From Paracidovorax oryzae ATCC 19882 (GTDB taxonomy: Bacteria; Pseudomonadota; Gammaproteobacteria; Burkholderiales; Burkholderiaceae_C): DNA of 64,000 bases. The stretch is from positions 86,016 to 150,015 of the forward strand of contig NZ_JMKU01000018.1 of assembly GCF_000687165.1 (NCBI RefSeq), written 5' to 3'. A program made the position numbers and the translations under genes. Positions 1 to 7,316 of the stretch are shown piece by piece. The notes beneath the pieces are model-generated. The model was not told the DNA's origin. It saw only the letters and a list, made by a program, of their open reading frames with translations, and searched no databases. Within the stretch, counting starts at the first letter, position 1; every line of letters starts with the position of its first letter.

Positions 1-969
1 CACCCAATGCCATGAAGCGTATCCGGCCACGACCGCCAGGGCGATCGACAGCAGCAGGCTGGGAATGAAAGGCATGTCCGGGAAGACGGCATACACCGAT
101 TGCTGCACCGGGCATCCGTAAAGATAGATGCCATATGACGGATCGCCGCCGCGCTGCAGGAAAGCCAGGGAGGGTACGTTCAACGAGCCCAGGAAAATCA
201 GCAGCGGCGGCAGCAGCAGCAGGCCGGCCGAATGCTCCAGGTGCAGGCCGAAGAAGAGCAGCGCGGCCAGGGGCCCAAGCACGAGGAGGAGCCGCCCGGC
301 GCAGGCATGGAATTCCTGGCGGAAAACGGCGATGAGCGCGCCGTAGGTGAAATAGGCCGGATATTCGAACCAGTGCCGCATCTCGCCGGTCAGGTCCGCG
401 TTGCGGGCCGTGAGAAAGAAGGCGATGTAGGCCAGGCCCGCAACGCATGCGATCGCACGCGACCTGAATACACCCAGCAACCCCGCGCCTGCCAGCACGA
501 GGTAGCACAGGCTTTCCATCGGGATGGTCCACAAGGGGCCGTTCATCAGATGCTTGAGCGGATTGTTTTCAAAGACGCCGGGCAGGTTGGGGTAGTCCTT
601 GATCAGCAGCAGGTTGCGGAAATAGCCGAGCGTTTCGGGATGGACGAGGAAATCCGCAACAGGCAGCGAGGTGAAGGCGACACCGAAGAGGAACACGTTG
701 CTGAGCACCGCGACCAGCACCCCGGGCCAGATCCGCAGGAATCGCTTGAAGAGAAACGGCGCGACCTGCGGTTGCCGCAGCCAGCTCTGGGTGACCAGGT
801 AGCCGCTGATCGTGAAGAAGGTCATCACCGCCACCCCTCCCACCATGTTGGAGTGCAGCCAGGACGGGGGGGCCGTGCGCGTGATGTGGAAGTGATGGCT
901 GAAGATCACGGCGCTCGCCGCGGCGATGCGCAGCAGATCGAACAGGTTGCTCCTGTGCGGTGTGGACAT
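1..969 (-). CDS. acyltransferase family 3 membrane protein (OafA/YrhL type), 3' end cut by window edge
   Basis: The frame is open from an ATG at 969 to the left edge (323 codons), so only the last few residues are missing. The N-terminus has the acyltransferase-3 pattern: a short cytoplasmic start, then a first membrane helix followed by SHHFH, the likely catalytic histidine region. Next come FFTISGYLV and FLFKRFLRIWPGV, both typical of the family. Near the cut end DPSYGIYLYGCPVQQ and a last hydrophobic helix ending in SWHWV match the usual C-terminus. Such integral membrane enzymes O-acylate surface polysaccharide, lipid or small molecules; the substrate cannot be read here. The gene diverges from ahcY. 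The overlapping frames at 232-1056 (+) and 569-1060 (-) are shadows. Confidence 0.85.
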   Translation of the reverse strand, partial: MSTPHRSNLFDLLRIAAASAVIFSHHFHITRTAPPSWLHSNMVGGVAVMTFFTISGYLVTQSWLRQPQVAPFLFKRFLRIWPGVLVAVLSNVFLFGVAFTSLPVADFLVHPETLGYFRNLLLIKDYPNLPGVFENNPLKHLMNGPLWTIPMESLCYLVLAGAGLLGVFRSRAIACVAGLAYIAFFLTARNADLTGEMRHWFEYPAYFTYGALIAVFRQEFHACAGRLLLVLGPLAALLFFGLHLEHSAGLLLLPPLLIFLGSLNVPSLAFLQRGGDPSYGIYLYGCPVQQSVYAVFPDMPFIPSLLLSIALAVVAGYASWHWV

Positions 970-1051
970 GGGCGCTGGTTCCTTTGTCGGCCCTTTCCGG
1001 GGCATATCGTTGGCGATGGGCGAGCGGCGAGCCGCTCGGGCCCGATCTCCT

Positions 1052-1057
1052 TATAAT
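1052..1057 (+). promoter_or_regulatory. -10 box of the ahcY riboswitch transcript
   Basis: A perfect TATAAT lies 9 bases before the first paired base of the SAH riboswitch, so transcription would start at about 1064. No good -35 is visible about 17 bases upstream. The position fits the aptamer beginning at the very 5' end of the transcript. Confidence 0.6.
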
Positions 1058-1065
1058 CACGGTCT

Positions 1066-1153
1066 TCCGAGGAGCGTTGCAGCGTCCTTCATCCCGGTGC
1101 CCGGGTACTGCAGGGACGCGAGGCTCGGATCATCATTTTGCAACGACGCTCGC
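1066..1153 (+). promoter_or_regulatory. S-adenosylhomocysteine (SAH) riboswitch
   Basis: The sequence shows the conserved SAH-riboswitch core. CCGAG (1067-1071) pairs with CTCGG (1124-1128). The conserved GAGCGTTGC follows at 1072-1080. CAACGACGCTCGCC at 1141-1154 supplies ACGCTC (1146-1151), the exact complement of GAGCGT (1072-1077), giving the pseudoknot. A variable hairpin lies between. This class is known as an ON switch that senses SAH and sits before ahcY in beta- and gammaproteobacteria, which is exactly the context here: ahcY starts at 1227. Confidence 0.93.
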
Positions 1154-1226
1154 CCACGCTTTTGTGCGGTGAGTGATCCATTCCCCCTGCATTGCGTGGT
1201 TCCACCTTCTTCACCGGAGAAAAACC

Positions 1227-2657
1227 ATGAGCGCAGTTCTCAAGCCCCAGGCCGACCTGGCCATCGCCGACATTTCCCTGGCCGACTGGGGCCGCAAGGA
1301 AATCAAGATCGCCGAGACCGAGATGCCCGGCCTGATGGCCATCCGCGAGGAATTCGCGGCGGCGCAGCCCCTGAAGGGCGCACGCATCACCGGCTCGCTG
1401 CACATGACCATCCAGACGGCCGTGCTGATCGAGACGCTGAAGGCCCTGGGCGCCGACGTGCGCTGGGCCTCCTGCAACATCTTCTCCACGCAGGACCACG
1501 CCGCTGCCGCCATCGCCGCGGGCGGCACGCCGGTGTTCGCCATCAAGGGCGAATCGCTGGAAGACTACTGGGACTACACCCACCGCATCTTCGACTTCGG
1601 CGCCAAGGGCACCCCGGGCGAAGGCCCGAACATGATCCTGGACGACGGCGGCGACGCCACGCTGCTGATGCACCTGGGCCAGCGCGCCGAGAAGGACGCA
1701 TCGCTGGTCGCCGGCAACGGCGCCAGCGAGGAAGAGCGTATCCTGTTCGCGGCCATCCGCAAGAAGCTGGCGGAAGACCCGACCTGGTACACCCGCAAGT
1801 CGGCCGAGATCATCGGCGTGACGGAGGAAACGACGACCGGCGTGCACCGCCTGAACGAGATGTCCGCCAAGGGCACGCTGCTGTTCCGCGCGATCAACGT
1901 GAACGACTCGGTCACCAAGTCGAAGTTCGACAACCTCTACGGCTGCCGCGAATCGCTGGTGGACGGCATCAAGCGCGCCACCGACGTGATGATCGCCGGC
2001 AAGGTGGCCCTGGTGGCCGGCTACGGCGACGTGGGCAAGGGCTGCGCCCAGGCCCTGGCCGCCCTGCGCGCCCAGGTGTGGGTGACCGAGATCGATCCGA
2101 TCAACGCCCTGCAGGCCGCGATGGAAGGCTACAAGGTCGTGACCATGGAATACGCCGCCGACAAGGCCGACATTTTCGTGACCACCACCGGCAACAAGGA
2201 CGTGATCCGCCACGAGCACATGGTGGCCATGAAGAACGAGTCCATCGTCTGCAACATCGGCCACTTCGACAATGAAATCGACGTCGCCTCGATCGAGAAG
2301 TACCAGTGGGAGGAAGTGAAGCCCCAGGTGGACCACGTGATCTTCCCGGATGGCAAGCGCATCACCCTGCTGGCCAAGGGCCGCCTGGTGAACCTGGGCT
2401 GCGCCACGGGCCACCCCAGCTTCGTGATGTCGTCCTCCTTCGCCAACCAGACCATCGCGCAGATCGAACTGTTCACCAAGCCCGACGCCTACCAGGCGGG
2501 CAAGGTGTACGTGCTGCCCAAGGTGCTGGACGAGAAGGTCGCGCGCCTGCACCTGAAGAAGGTCGGCGCCCAGCTCACCGAGCTGACCGACGCGCAGGCT
2601 GCCTACATCGGCGTGAAGAAGGAAGGCCCGTACAAGGCCGATACGTATCGGTATTGA
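1227..2657 (+). CDS. ahcY: adenosylhomocysteinase (SAH hydrolase)
   Basis: This 476-residue cytoplasmic enzyme reversibly hydrolyses S-adenosylhomocysteine to adenosine and homocysteine, relieving product inhibition of methyltransferases. Family marks are [15 protein letters not shown] near residue 60, the NAD-binding loop [13 protein letters not shown] (about 265-277), the GHFDNEID segment, and the conserved C-terminal KADTYRY, which closes the cofactor site of the neighbouring subunit. The start at 1227 was chosen because GGAGA stands at 1216-1220 with good spacing and the family N-terminus begins there; the longer frame from 1173 would run into the leader. It is under SAH-riboswitch control and is followed by tlyA and metF, which together serve the methyl cycle. 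Confidence 0.97.
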   Translation: MSAVLKPQADLAIADISLADWGRKEIKIAETEMPGLMAIREEFAAAQPLKGARITGSLHMTIQTAVLIETLKALGADVRWASCNIFSTQDHAAAAIAAGGTPVFAIKGESLEDYWDYTHRIFDFGAKGTPGEGPNMILDDGGDATLLMHLGQRAEKDASLVAGNGASEEERILFAAIRKKLAEDPTWYTRKSAEIIGVTEETTTGVHRLNEMSAKGTLLFRAINVNDSVTKSKFDNLYGCRESLVDGIKRATDVMIAGKVALVAGYGDVGKGCAQALAALRAQVWVTEIDPINALQAAMEGYKVVTMEYAADKADIFVTTTGNKDVIRHEHMVAMKNESIVCNIGHFDNEIDVASIEKYQWEEVKPQVDHVIFPDGKRITLLAKGRLVNLGCATGHPSFVMSSSFANQTIAQIELFTKPDAYQAGKVYVLPKVLDEKVARLHLKKVGAQLTELTDAQAAYIGVKKEGPYKADTYRY

Positions 2658-2771
2658 CATCCCCCTGAGGCGCTGCGCGCCTTCCCCCTTCTCTCGCCCC
2701 GCTGCGCGTGGCGGGACGGGGGACGACGCCAGTGGCCCGGCGGAGCCGGTTCCACGGCGTCTGCTGGCCTG
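2657..2771 (+). repeat. dispersed intergenic repeat, copy 1 (3'-UTR element)
   Basis: The element begins at the last base of the ahcY stop codon and is about 115 bp. It matches the reverse strand of 14772-14881 over nearly its whole length: ACATCCCCCTGAG, then a hairpin, TTCCCCCTTCTCTCG, a second hairpin, GGGGGACGACGCC, a third hairpin GGCCCGGC/GCCGGTTCC, and CTGCTGG. Here the first hairpin is AGGCGC-TGC-GCGCCT. The rest of the 350-base gap before tlyA (2772-3007) holds no gene that I can support. Confidence 0.85.
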
Positions 2772-3007
2772 GGGGCGGGCGAGTGCCCTGGCGAATGGCA
2801 GGTGCCGAGGACTGTTCGGGCTGTCCGTGACGGACTGCCGGTTGAGCGCGGCAAGTAGCGTTCGTCCGGCGAATTTTGTCGCGGATATCCCGGGCGGTAT
2901 GACGTGCCGTGCGGCGATGTCGCTGGCACGGTTCTCTCAGCTGCCTGTAATGGATTGAATGTGGCGGGCCGCGTGTGCGGCCCGCCCTGTTGGAGAGGAA
3001 GGCGCTG

Positions 3008-4009
3008 ATGCGCGCGGATGTGTTTTTGGTGGAGCACGGCCATGCGGCCACGCGGTCGCAGGCCCAGCGGTTGATCGCGGCCGGCGTGCAGTGGCGGCTG
3101 GCGGCGAGCCTGCCGTGGACGAAGGTCGCGAAGAACGGTGACGACATTCCGGCGATCGCCGAGGTCGAGTTGCTGGATGGCGCGGAGGCGCGGTATCTGT
3201 CGCGTGGCGGCCTGAAGCTGGAGGGTGCGCTGCGCACCACCGGCCTGCAGGTGGCCGGGCTGCGCTGCCTCGATGTGGGGCAGAGCACGGGCGGCTTCAC
3301 CGACTGCCTGCTGCAGCATGGTGCGGCGCAGGTGATCGGCGTGGACGTGGGCCATGGCCAGTTGCACGAGCGGTTGCGGGACGACCCGCGCGTGGTGGGC
3401 GTGGAGGGGCTGAATGCCCGTTCCGTGACCGCCGAGTCGCTGCGGGATGCGTGCGAGGAAGCCCTGTCCGAGCGCGTGGAGCGCGATCCGGAAGACAACG
3501 AAACCCAGCCCGAGGCGCCTTATGCCTGGATGCGCAACGGCGGCCAGGTGGACGACGGGTACGACGACAGCGACGATGCCAAGGAGCACGAGGTGGAGGC
3601 CTTCAAGGCCGAGCGCGAAGCCAGGGCGCGCGCGCGTGCCGAGGGTGCGCTGCCCACCGAGCTGCGCCGCCTTGCGGGGCGCGAGGACGTGGACATCACG
3701 CCTGAATTCGACCTCGTCACCGGCGATGTGTCCTTCATCTCGCTCACGCTGATCCTGCCGGCGGTGGTGCCGCTGCTGAAGGCGGGCGGCGAGTTGCTGA
3801 TGCTGGTCAAGCCGCAGTTCGAGCTGCAGCCGGGGCAGGTGGGCAAGGGCGGCATCGTGCGCGACCCGGCCCTGTATGCCCAGGTGGAGCAGCGCCTGCG
3901 CGACTGCTGCGCCGCGCTGGGCCTGGACGTGGCCGGCTGGCACGACAGCCCGATCGACGGCGGTGACGGCAACCGCGAATTCTTCATCCACGCAAGGAGG
4001 AAGGCATGA
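3008..4009 (+). CDS. tlyA: TlyA-family rRNA 2'-O-methyltransferase / S4-FtsJ protein
   Basis: This 333-residue protein has an N-terminal S4 RNA-binding domain (about residues 1-60, MRADVFLVEHGHAATRS). An FtsJ-like Rossmann methyltransferase follows: SAM-binding LDVGQSTGGFTD at 88-99, the GDVSFISL strand at about 239, and LVKPQFE at 266-272, which supplies the likely catalytic lysine. TlyA proteins methylate ribosomal RNA with S-adenosylmethionine. The usual length is about 270; here a charged, strongly acidic insertion fills about residues 150-230. The start at 3008 follows GAGAGGAAGG and fits the family; an in-frame start at 2975 is less likely. The end overlaps metF by four bases (ATGA), implying translational coupling. 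Confidence 0.88.
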   Translation: MRADVFLVEHGHAATRSQAQRLIAAGVQWRLAASLPWTKVAKNGDDIPAIAEVELLDGAEARYLSRGGLKLEGALRTTGLQVAGLRCLDVGQSTGGFTDCLLQHGAAQVIGVDVGHGQLHERLRDDPRVVGVEGLNARSVTAESLRDACEEALSERVERDPEDNETQPEAPYAWMRNGGQVDDGYDDSDDAKEHEVEAFKAEREARARARAEGALPTELRRLAGREDVDITPEFDLVTGDVSFISLTLILPAVVPLLKAGGELLMLVKPQFELQPGQVGKGGIVRDPALYAQVEQRLRDCCAALGLDVAGWHDSPIDGGDGNREFFIHARRKA

Positions 4010-4854
4010 GCCTTTCCACGCACAAGGCGGCCCTTCCGGTCAGCTTCGAGTTCTTCCCTCCCAAGACGCCCGAGGGCGCGGACAAGCTGCGCGCCGTGCG
4101 CCAGCAACTCTATGCCCGCCGTCCCGAGTTCTGCTCCGTCACCTACGGCGCGGGAGGATCCACCCAGGAAGGCACCTTCGGCACCGTGCGCGAGATCCTG
4201 TCCGAAGGCGTGCAGGCGGCCTCGCATTTCTCGTGCATCGGAGCCACCCGCGAGGGCGTGCGCGCGCAACTCGCGCAGCTCAAGGCCATGGGCGTGTCCC
4301 GGCTGGTGGCGCTGCGCGGTGACCTGCCCAGCGGCTACGGCGCCGGCGGGGAGTTCCATTACGCCAGCGACCTCGTGGCCTTCATCCGCGCCGAGGCGGG
4401 CGATGATTTCCACATCGAGGTGGCTGCCTATCCGGAAGTCCACCCGCAGGCCCGCTCCCCCGAGGCCGACCTGCAGGCCTTCGCCACCAAGGTGCGCGCC
4501 GGGGCGCATTCGGCCATCACGCAGTACTTCTTCAATGCCGACGCCTACTGGCGCTTCGTGGACGACGTGCGCGCCCTGGGGCTCGACGTGCCGGTGGTGC
4601 CGGGCATCATGCCCATCATGGGTTCGACCCAGCTCATGCGCTTTTCCGATGCGTGCGGCGCGGAAATCCCGCGCTGGATCCGGCTGCGGCTGCAGGGCTT
4701 CGGCGATGACTCGGCCAGCATCCGCGCCTTCGGGCTCGACGTGGTGACCTCGCTGTGCGAGCGCCTGCGCGCGAGCGGGGTGCCCTCGCTGCACTTCTAC
4801 ACCATGAACCAGAGCGCCGCGACGCTGGAGATCTGCCGGCGGCTGGGCCTTTGA
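4006..4854 (+). CDS. metF: 5,10-methylenetetrahydrofolate reductase
   Basis: This 282-residue flavoenzyme reduces 5,10-methylene-THF to 5-methyl-THF, the methyl donor for homocysteine remethylation. It shows SFEFFPPKTPEG at the N-terminus with the active-site glutamate, VTYGAGGS, LRGD near residue 105 and the QYFFNAD segment typical of the TIM barrel. Length agrees with bacterial MetF (about 290). It overlaps tlyA by ATGA and lies downstream of ahcY, so homocysteine production and remethylation supply are grouped. A C5/G5 hairpin with a GAAA loop follows the stop codon. Confidence 0.96.
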   Translation: MSLSTHKAALPVSFEFFPPKTPEGADKLRAVRQQLYARRPEFCSVTYGAGGSTQEGTFGTVREILSEGVQAASHFSCIGATREGVRAQLAQLKAMGVSRLVALRGDLPSGYGAGGEFHYASDLVAFIRAEAGDDFHIEVAAYPEVHPQARSPEADLQAFATKVRAGAHSAITQYFFNADAYWRFVDDVRALGLDVPVVPGIMPIMGSTQLMRFSDACGAEIPRWIRLRLQGFGDDSASIRAFGLDVVTSLCERLRASGVPSLHFYTMNQSAATLEICRRLGL

Positions 4855-4855
4855 T

Positions 4856-4870
4856 CCCCCCGAAAGGGGG
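4856..4870 (+). terminator. short GC hairpin after metF
   Basis: CCCCC-GAAA-GGGGG stands directly after the metF stop. There is no T-tract, so it may be a weak terminator or an mRNA 3'-end stabiliser. Confidence 0.4.
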
Positions 4871-4925
4871 CGGTCGCGGGCTCGGCCGTGTTGGGTAATA
4901 TGGCGCCTCCCCGCGCGACCCCGAC

Positions 4926-5555
4926 ATGACGCCCGCTCTCGCTTCCCCCCTGATGGCAGCCCTGCTGTGGGCCCTGCTGCCCCTTTCTGCCTCGGCCCAG
5001 TTGCGCTACAGCTGCCGCGACAGCATGGGCAATGTCTTCTCCCTGTCGCGGCCCTGCCCGGCGGGTACGGTGACCACCGCCGCCGCGGCCGGTCCGCTGG
5101 AGCCCGCCGTGGCCCCCGGGCCATCGCGGTACGAGCCGCCGTCCCCGCCGCCGCTGCGCACCTTCCCGGAGGCGAACGAGTACCGGAAGTACATGAGTGC
5201 GCAGTGCCGTACGCTCCAGGACGCGGTCCGCTCGGGGCCTGCGCGCGGCCTGCAGTCCGATGTGCTGCACGGCCTGCGCCGAGAATACGAAAGAGACTGC
5301 AGGGAAGAGGAGCAGGAGGCATCCGCGCGGTTCTACCGCGAGCAGCGTGAGGTCCGCCAGCAGCGCCGCGAGGAACTCCGGCAGGCCGAAGCGGCCGAAC
5401 TGGCGTCCCGCGCGGAAACCACCCGGCGGGCCGAGCAGTGCGCCGAGTCGCGCCGCATCCTGGCGGCGAAGCGGGCGCGTACCGATCTCACCGATGGCGA
5501 ACAGAAGGACTTGAAGCGTTTTGAAGAGGTTTTTGCATCGCGCTGCCAGCGCTGA
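4926..5555 (+). CDS. DUF4124-like secreted protein with basic coiled-coil tail
   Basis: This 209-residue protein begins with a clear signal peptide (hydrophobic stretch ending SASAQ, cleavage near residue 25). LRYSCRDSMGNVFSLSRPCPAG follows, resembling the start of DUF4124 domains with two cysteines that could pair. The middle is proline-rich; residues about 110-200 are rich in Glu, Arg and Gln with heptad character, suggesting a long helix. Function is unknown; a periplasmic place is inferred. A TAATAT at 4896-4901 could be its -10. No good ribosome-binding site precedes the ATG. Its end overlaps the rlpA-like gene by 35 bases. Confidence 0.7.
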   Translation: MTPALASPLMAALLWALLPLSASAQLRYSCRDSMGNVFSLSRPCPAGTVTTAAAAGPLEPAVAPGPSRYEPPSPPPLRTFPEANEYRKYMSAQCRTLQDAVRSGPARGLQSDVLHGLRREYERDCREEEQEASARFYREQREVRQQRREELRQAEAAELASRAETTRRAEQCAESRRILAAKRARTDLTDGEQKDLKRFEEVFASRCQR

Positions 5556-6222
5556 CTGGTGCCGCCCCGGAAGCCGGCTGGCCGTATTCGGGCTGTGCGC
5601 CCTGGTGGCCGCCTGTGCGGTCGCGCCCGCTCCGGGCGACTCCTCCGCGCCTGCCGCGCCCGTGCCCGCTCCGGCTCCTGCCGCGCAAGACAAGGGCACG
5701 GCGGAGCGGCCTGCCAGGCCGGCGAAGCGCCCTTCCCGGAGCCCGGCTCCGGCGCCCGCGCCTGCCCCGGACGTCGTTGCCCCGGAGCGCGTGCCAGCCG
5801 ACCGGCCCCGTGAACCGCAGGTGCCGGAGGACGAGCGCTCTTCGGGAACGGGGCTCGACCTGAACGGCGAACTGGCCGGCTTCGGCGAGGAGGGCATGGC
5901 CTCGTGGTACGGCGCCCGTTTCCACAGCCGCCGCACCGCCAGCGGCGAGCGGTTCGACATGAACGATTTCACGGCGGCGCACCGCACGCTGCCCTTCGGC
6001 ACGCGCGTCTGCGTGCGCAGCCTTGTCACGGGGCGCTCGGTGCAGGTGCGCATCAACGACCGGGGGCCCCACTCGCCCGGCCGCATCGTGGACCTGAGCC
6101 GGGCGGCCGCGCAATCCCTGGGCCTGTTGGGCCTGGGCATCAAGCCGGTGGCGATCAGCCTGGCGCCCGCGGACCCGGATGCACCCTGTCCCGGCTCTCG
6201 GGACGATTCGGTCGCGCCGTGA
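5521..6222 (+). CDS. rlpA: septal ring lytic transglycosylase RlpA-family lipoprotein
   Basis: This 233-residue protein has a hydrophobic N-terminus with a lipobox-like LVAAC (about residues 26-30), then a Pro/Ala-rich linker of about 80 residues. The double-psi beta-barrel domain runs over residues 125-220: GMASWYGARFHSRRTASGE, then NDFTAAHRTLPFGTRVCV, then VRINDRGPHSPGRIVDLSR. These are the signature segments of RlpA, including the aspartate of NDRGP. RlpA cleaves glycan strands lacking stem peptides or acts at the division site. There is no C-terminal SPOR domain, unlike E. coli RlpA. The start overlaps the upstream gene, so the two are probably co-transcribed. Confidence 0.88.
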   Translation: MKRFLHRAASADWCRPGSRLAVFGLCALVAACAVAPAPGDSSAPAAPVPAPAPAAQDKGTAERPARPAKRPSRSPAPAPAPAPDVVAPERVPADRPREPQVPEDERSSGTGLDLNGELAGFGEEGMASWYGARFHSRRTASGERFDMNDFTAAHRTLPFGTRVCVRSLVTGRSVQVRINDRGPHSPGRIVDLSRAAAQSLGLLGLGIKPVAISLAPADPDAPCPGSRDDSVAP

Positions 6223-6228
6223 CCGGCC

Positions 6229-7128
6229 TCAGCCGCCCGATTCGAGGCTGTGGGCGGCGTGCTGCGCGTCCTGGGCCAGCAGTTGCGCCATCTGGGGCAG
6301 GGCGGGCTGCAGCGCCGCCTTGAGCGTGTAGGGCGGGTTCACGACGAACATGCCGCTCGCCGGCAGGCCGGGGCGCCGCTGCGTTCCGTCCGCTTCCGAG
6401 GTCATCTTGCTGGATTTCACCGTCAGGGTGGCATGCAGCCAGGGCTTGCCGGCGCGGGTGGCGAGCGTCTTCATCCGCCGCGGCAGGTCGTGGGCCTCGG
6501 GCCGTGGAATGATGGGGTACCAGATGGCATAGGTGCCCGTGGCGAAGCGCTTGAGCGCTTCGGCCAGCATGTCCACCACCTTGCCATAGTCGCTCTTGAT
6601 TTCATAGCTGGGATCGCAGAGCACGAAACCCCGCCGGGAAGGCGGGGGCAGGAACTTGCGGATGCCCTCGAAGCCGTCTTCGTGCAGCACCGCCACCTGT
6701 CGCCCGGCGTCGAGCTGCGCGACGTTGCCCGCGAGGGAGCGCATGTCCGTGGGATGCAGCTCGAACAGCTTCAGCCGGTCCTGCGGGCGCAGCAGCCGGT
6801 GGGCGATGAAGGGCGAGCCCGGATAGACTTTCGCCGCCGCGCCGGTATTGAACTCCTGCACCATGTCCACGTAGGCCTGCAGCGCCGGGGCGAGTTCGGT
6901 GCCCTGGGGCAGCGCCGCGGGCAGGAGGCGGAGAATGCCGTCGGCCGCCTCGCCGCTCGTGGCCGCGTAATCGCCGTCCAGCCGGAAGAGGCCCGCGCCG
7001 GCATGGGTATCCAGCACGGCGAGCGCGGCGTCCTTCTGGGTGAGGTGTTGCAGGGTGGCGATCAAAACCGTGTGCTTGAGCACGTCGGCATGGTTGCCTG
7101 CATGGAAGGCGTGGCGATAGCTGAACAT
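6229..7128 (-). CDS. rlmJ: 23S rRNA (adenine-2030 N6)-methyltransferase
   Basis: This 299-residue SAM-dependent enzyme methylates A2030 of 23S rRNA. MFSYRHAFHAGNHADVLKH is the invariant RlmJ N-terminus and fixes the start at 7128 rather than 7275. DTHAGAG (40-46) is the SAM loop, GSPFIA (about 104-109) and the catalytic DPSY (172-175, in place of DPPY) follow, and YAIWYPI comes later in the fold. It converges on rlpA, with only six bases between the stop codons. Confidence 0.95.
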   Translation of the reverse strand: MFSYRHAFHAGNHADVLKHTVLIATLQHLTQKDAALAVLDTHAGAGLFRLDGDYAATSGEAADGILRLLPAALPQGTELAPALQAYVDMVQEFNTGAAAKVYPGSPFIAHRLLRPQDRLKLFELHPTDMRSLAGNVAQLDAGRQVAVLHEDGFEGIRKFLPPPSRRGFVLCDPSYEIKSDYGKVVDMLAEALKRFATGTYAIWYPIIPRPEAHDLPRRMKTLATRAGKPWLHATLTVKSSKMTSEADGTQRRPGLPASGMFVVNPPYTLKAALQPALPQMAQLLAQDAQHAAHSLESGG

Positions 7129-7316
7129 AGGCCCCGATGGTAACCAGCCCCGCCTGTGTCCGCCGAGGGGCGGGCCCTGGCGGCGAGGCAGTTTCAGGGC
7201 CCGTGCAAGCGCTTTGTTGCCCGTCCGCGGTCCGGTTGCTGCATGATGGCGGCCATCGGCCGCTCCGGCAGACACCGCCGAGCCGTGCCGGCCCCCTGGA
7301 TTTTTGCTTTTTCCCT

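Noticed and set aside
232..1056. Forward frame of 274 codons opposite the acyltransferase
   Set aside because: The minus strand has a full acyltransferase-3 reading; the forward product is low-complexity His/Glu/Arg typical of antisense GC-rich frames.
2603..3991. Minus-strand frame opposite tlyA
   Set aside because: It is a shadow of tlyA, with no motif or ribosome-binding site, and it also runs through the dispersed repeat.
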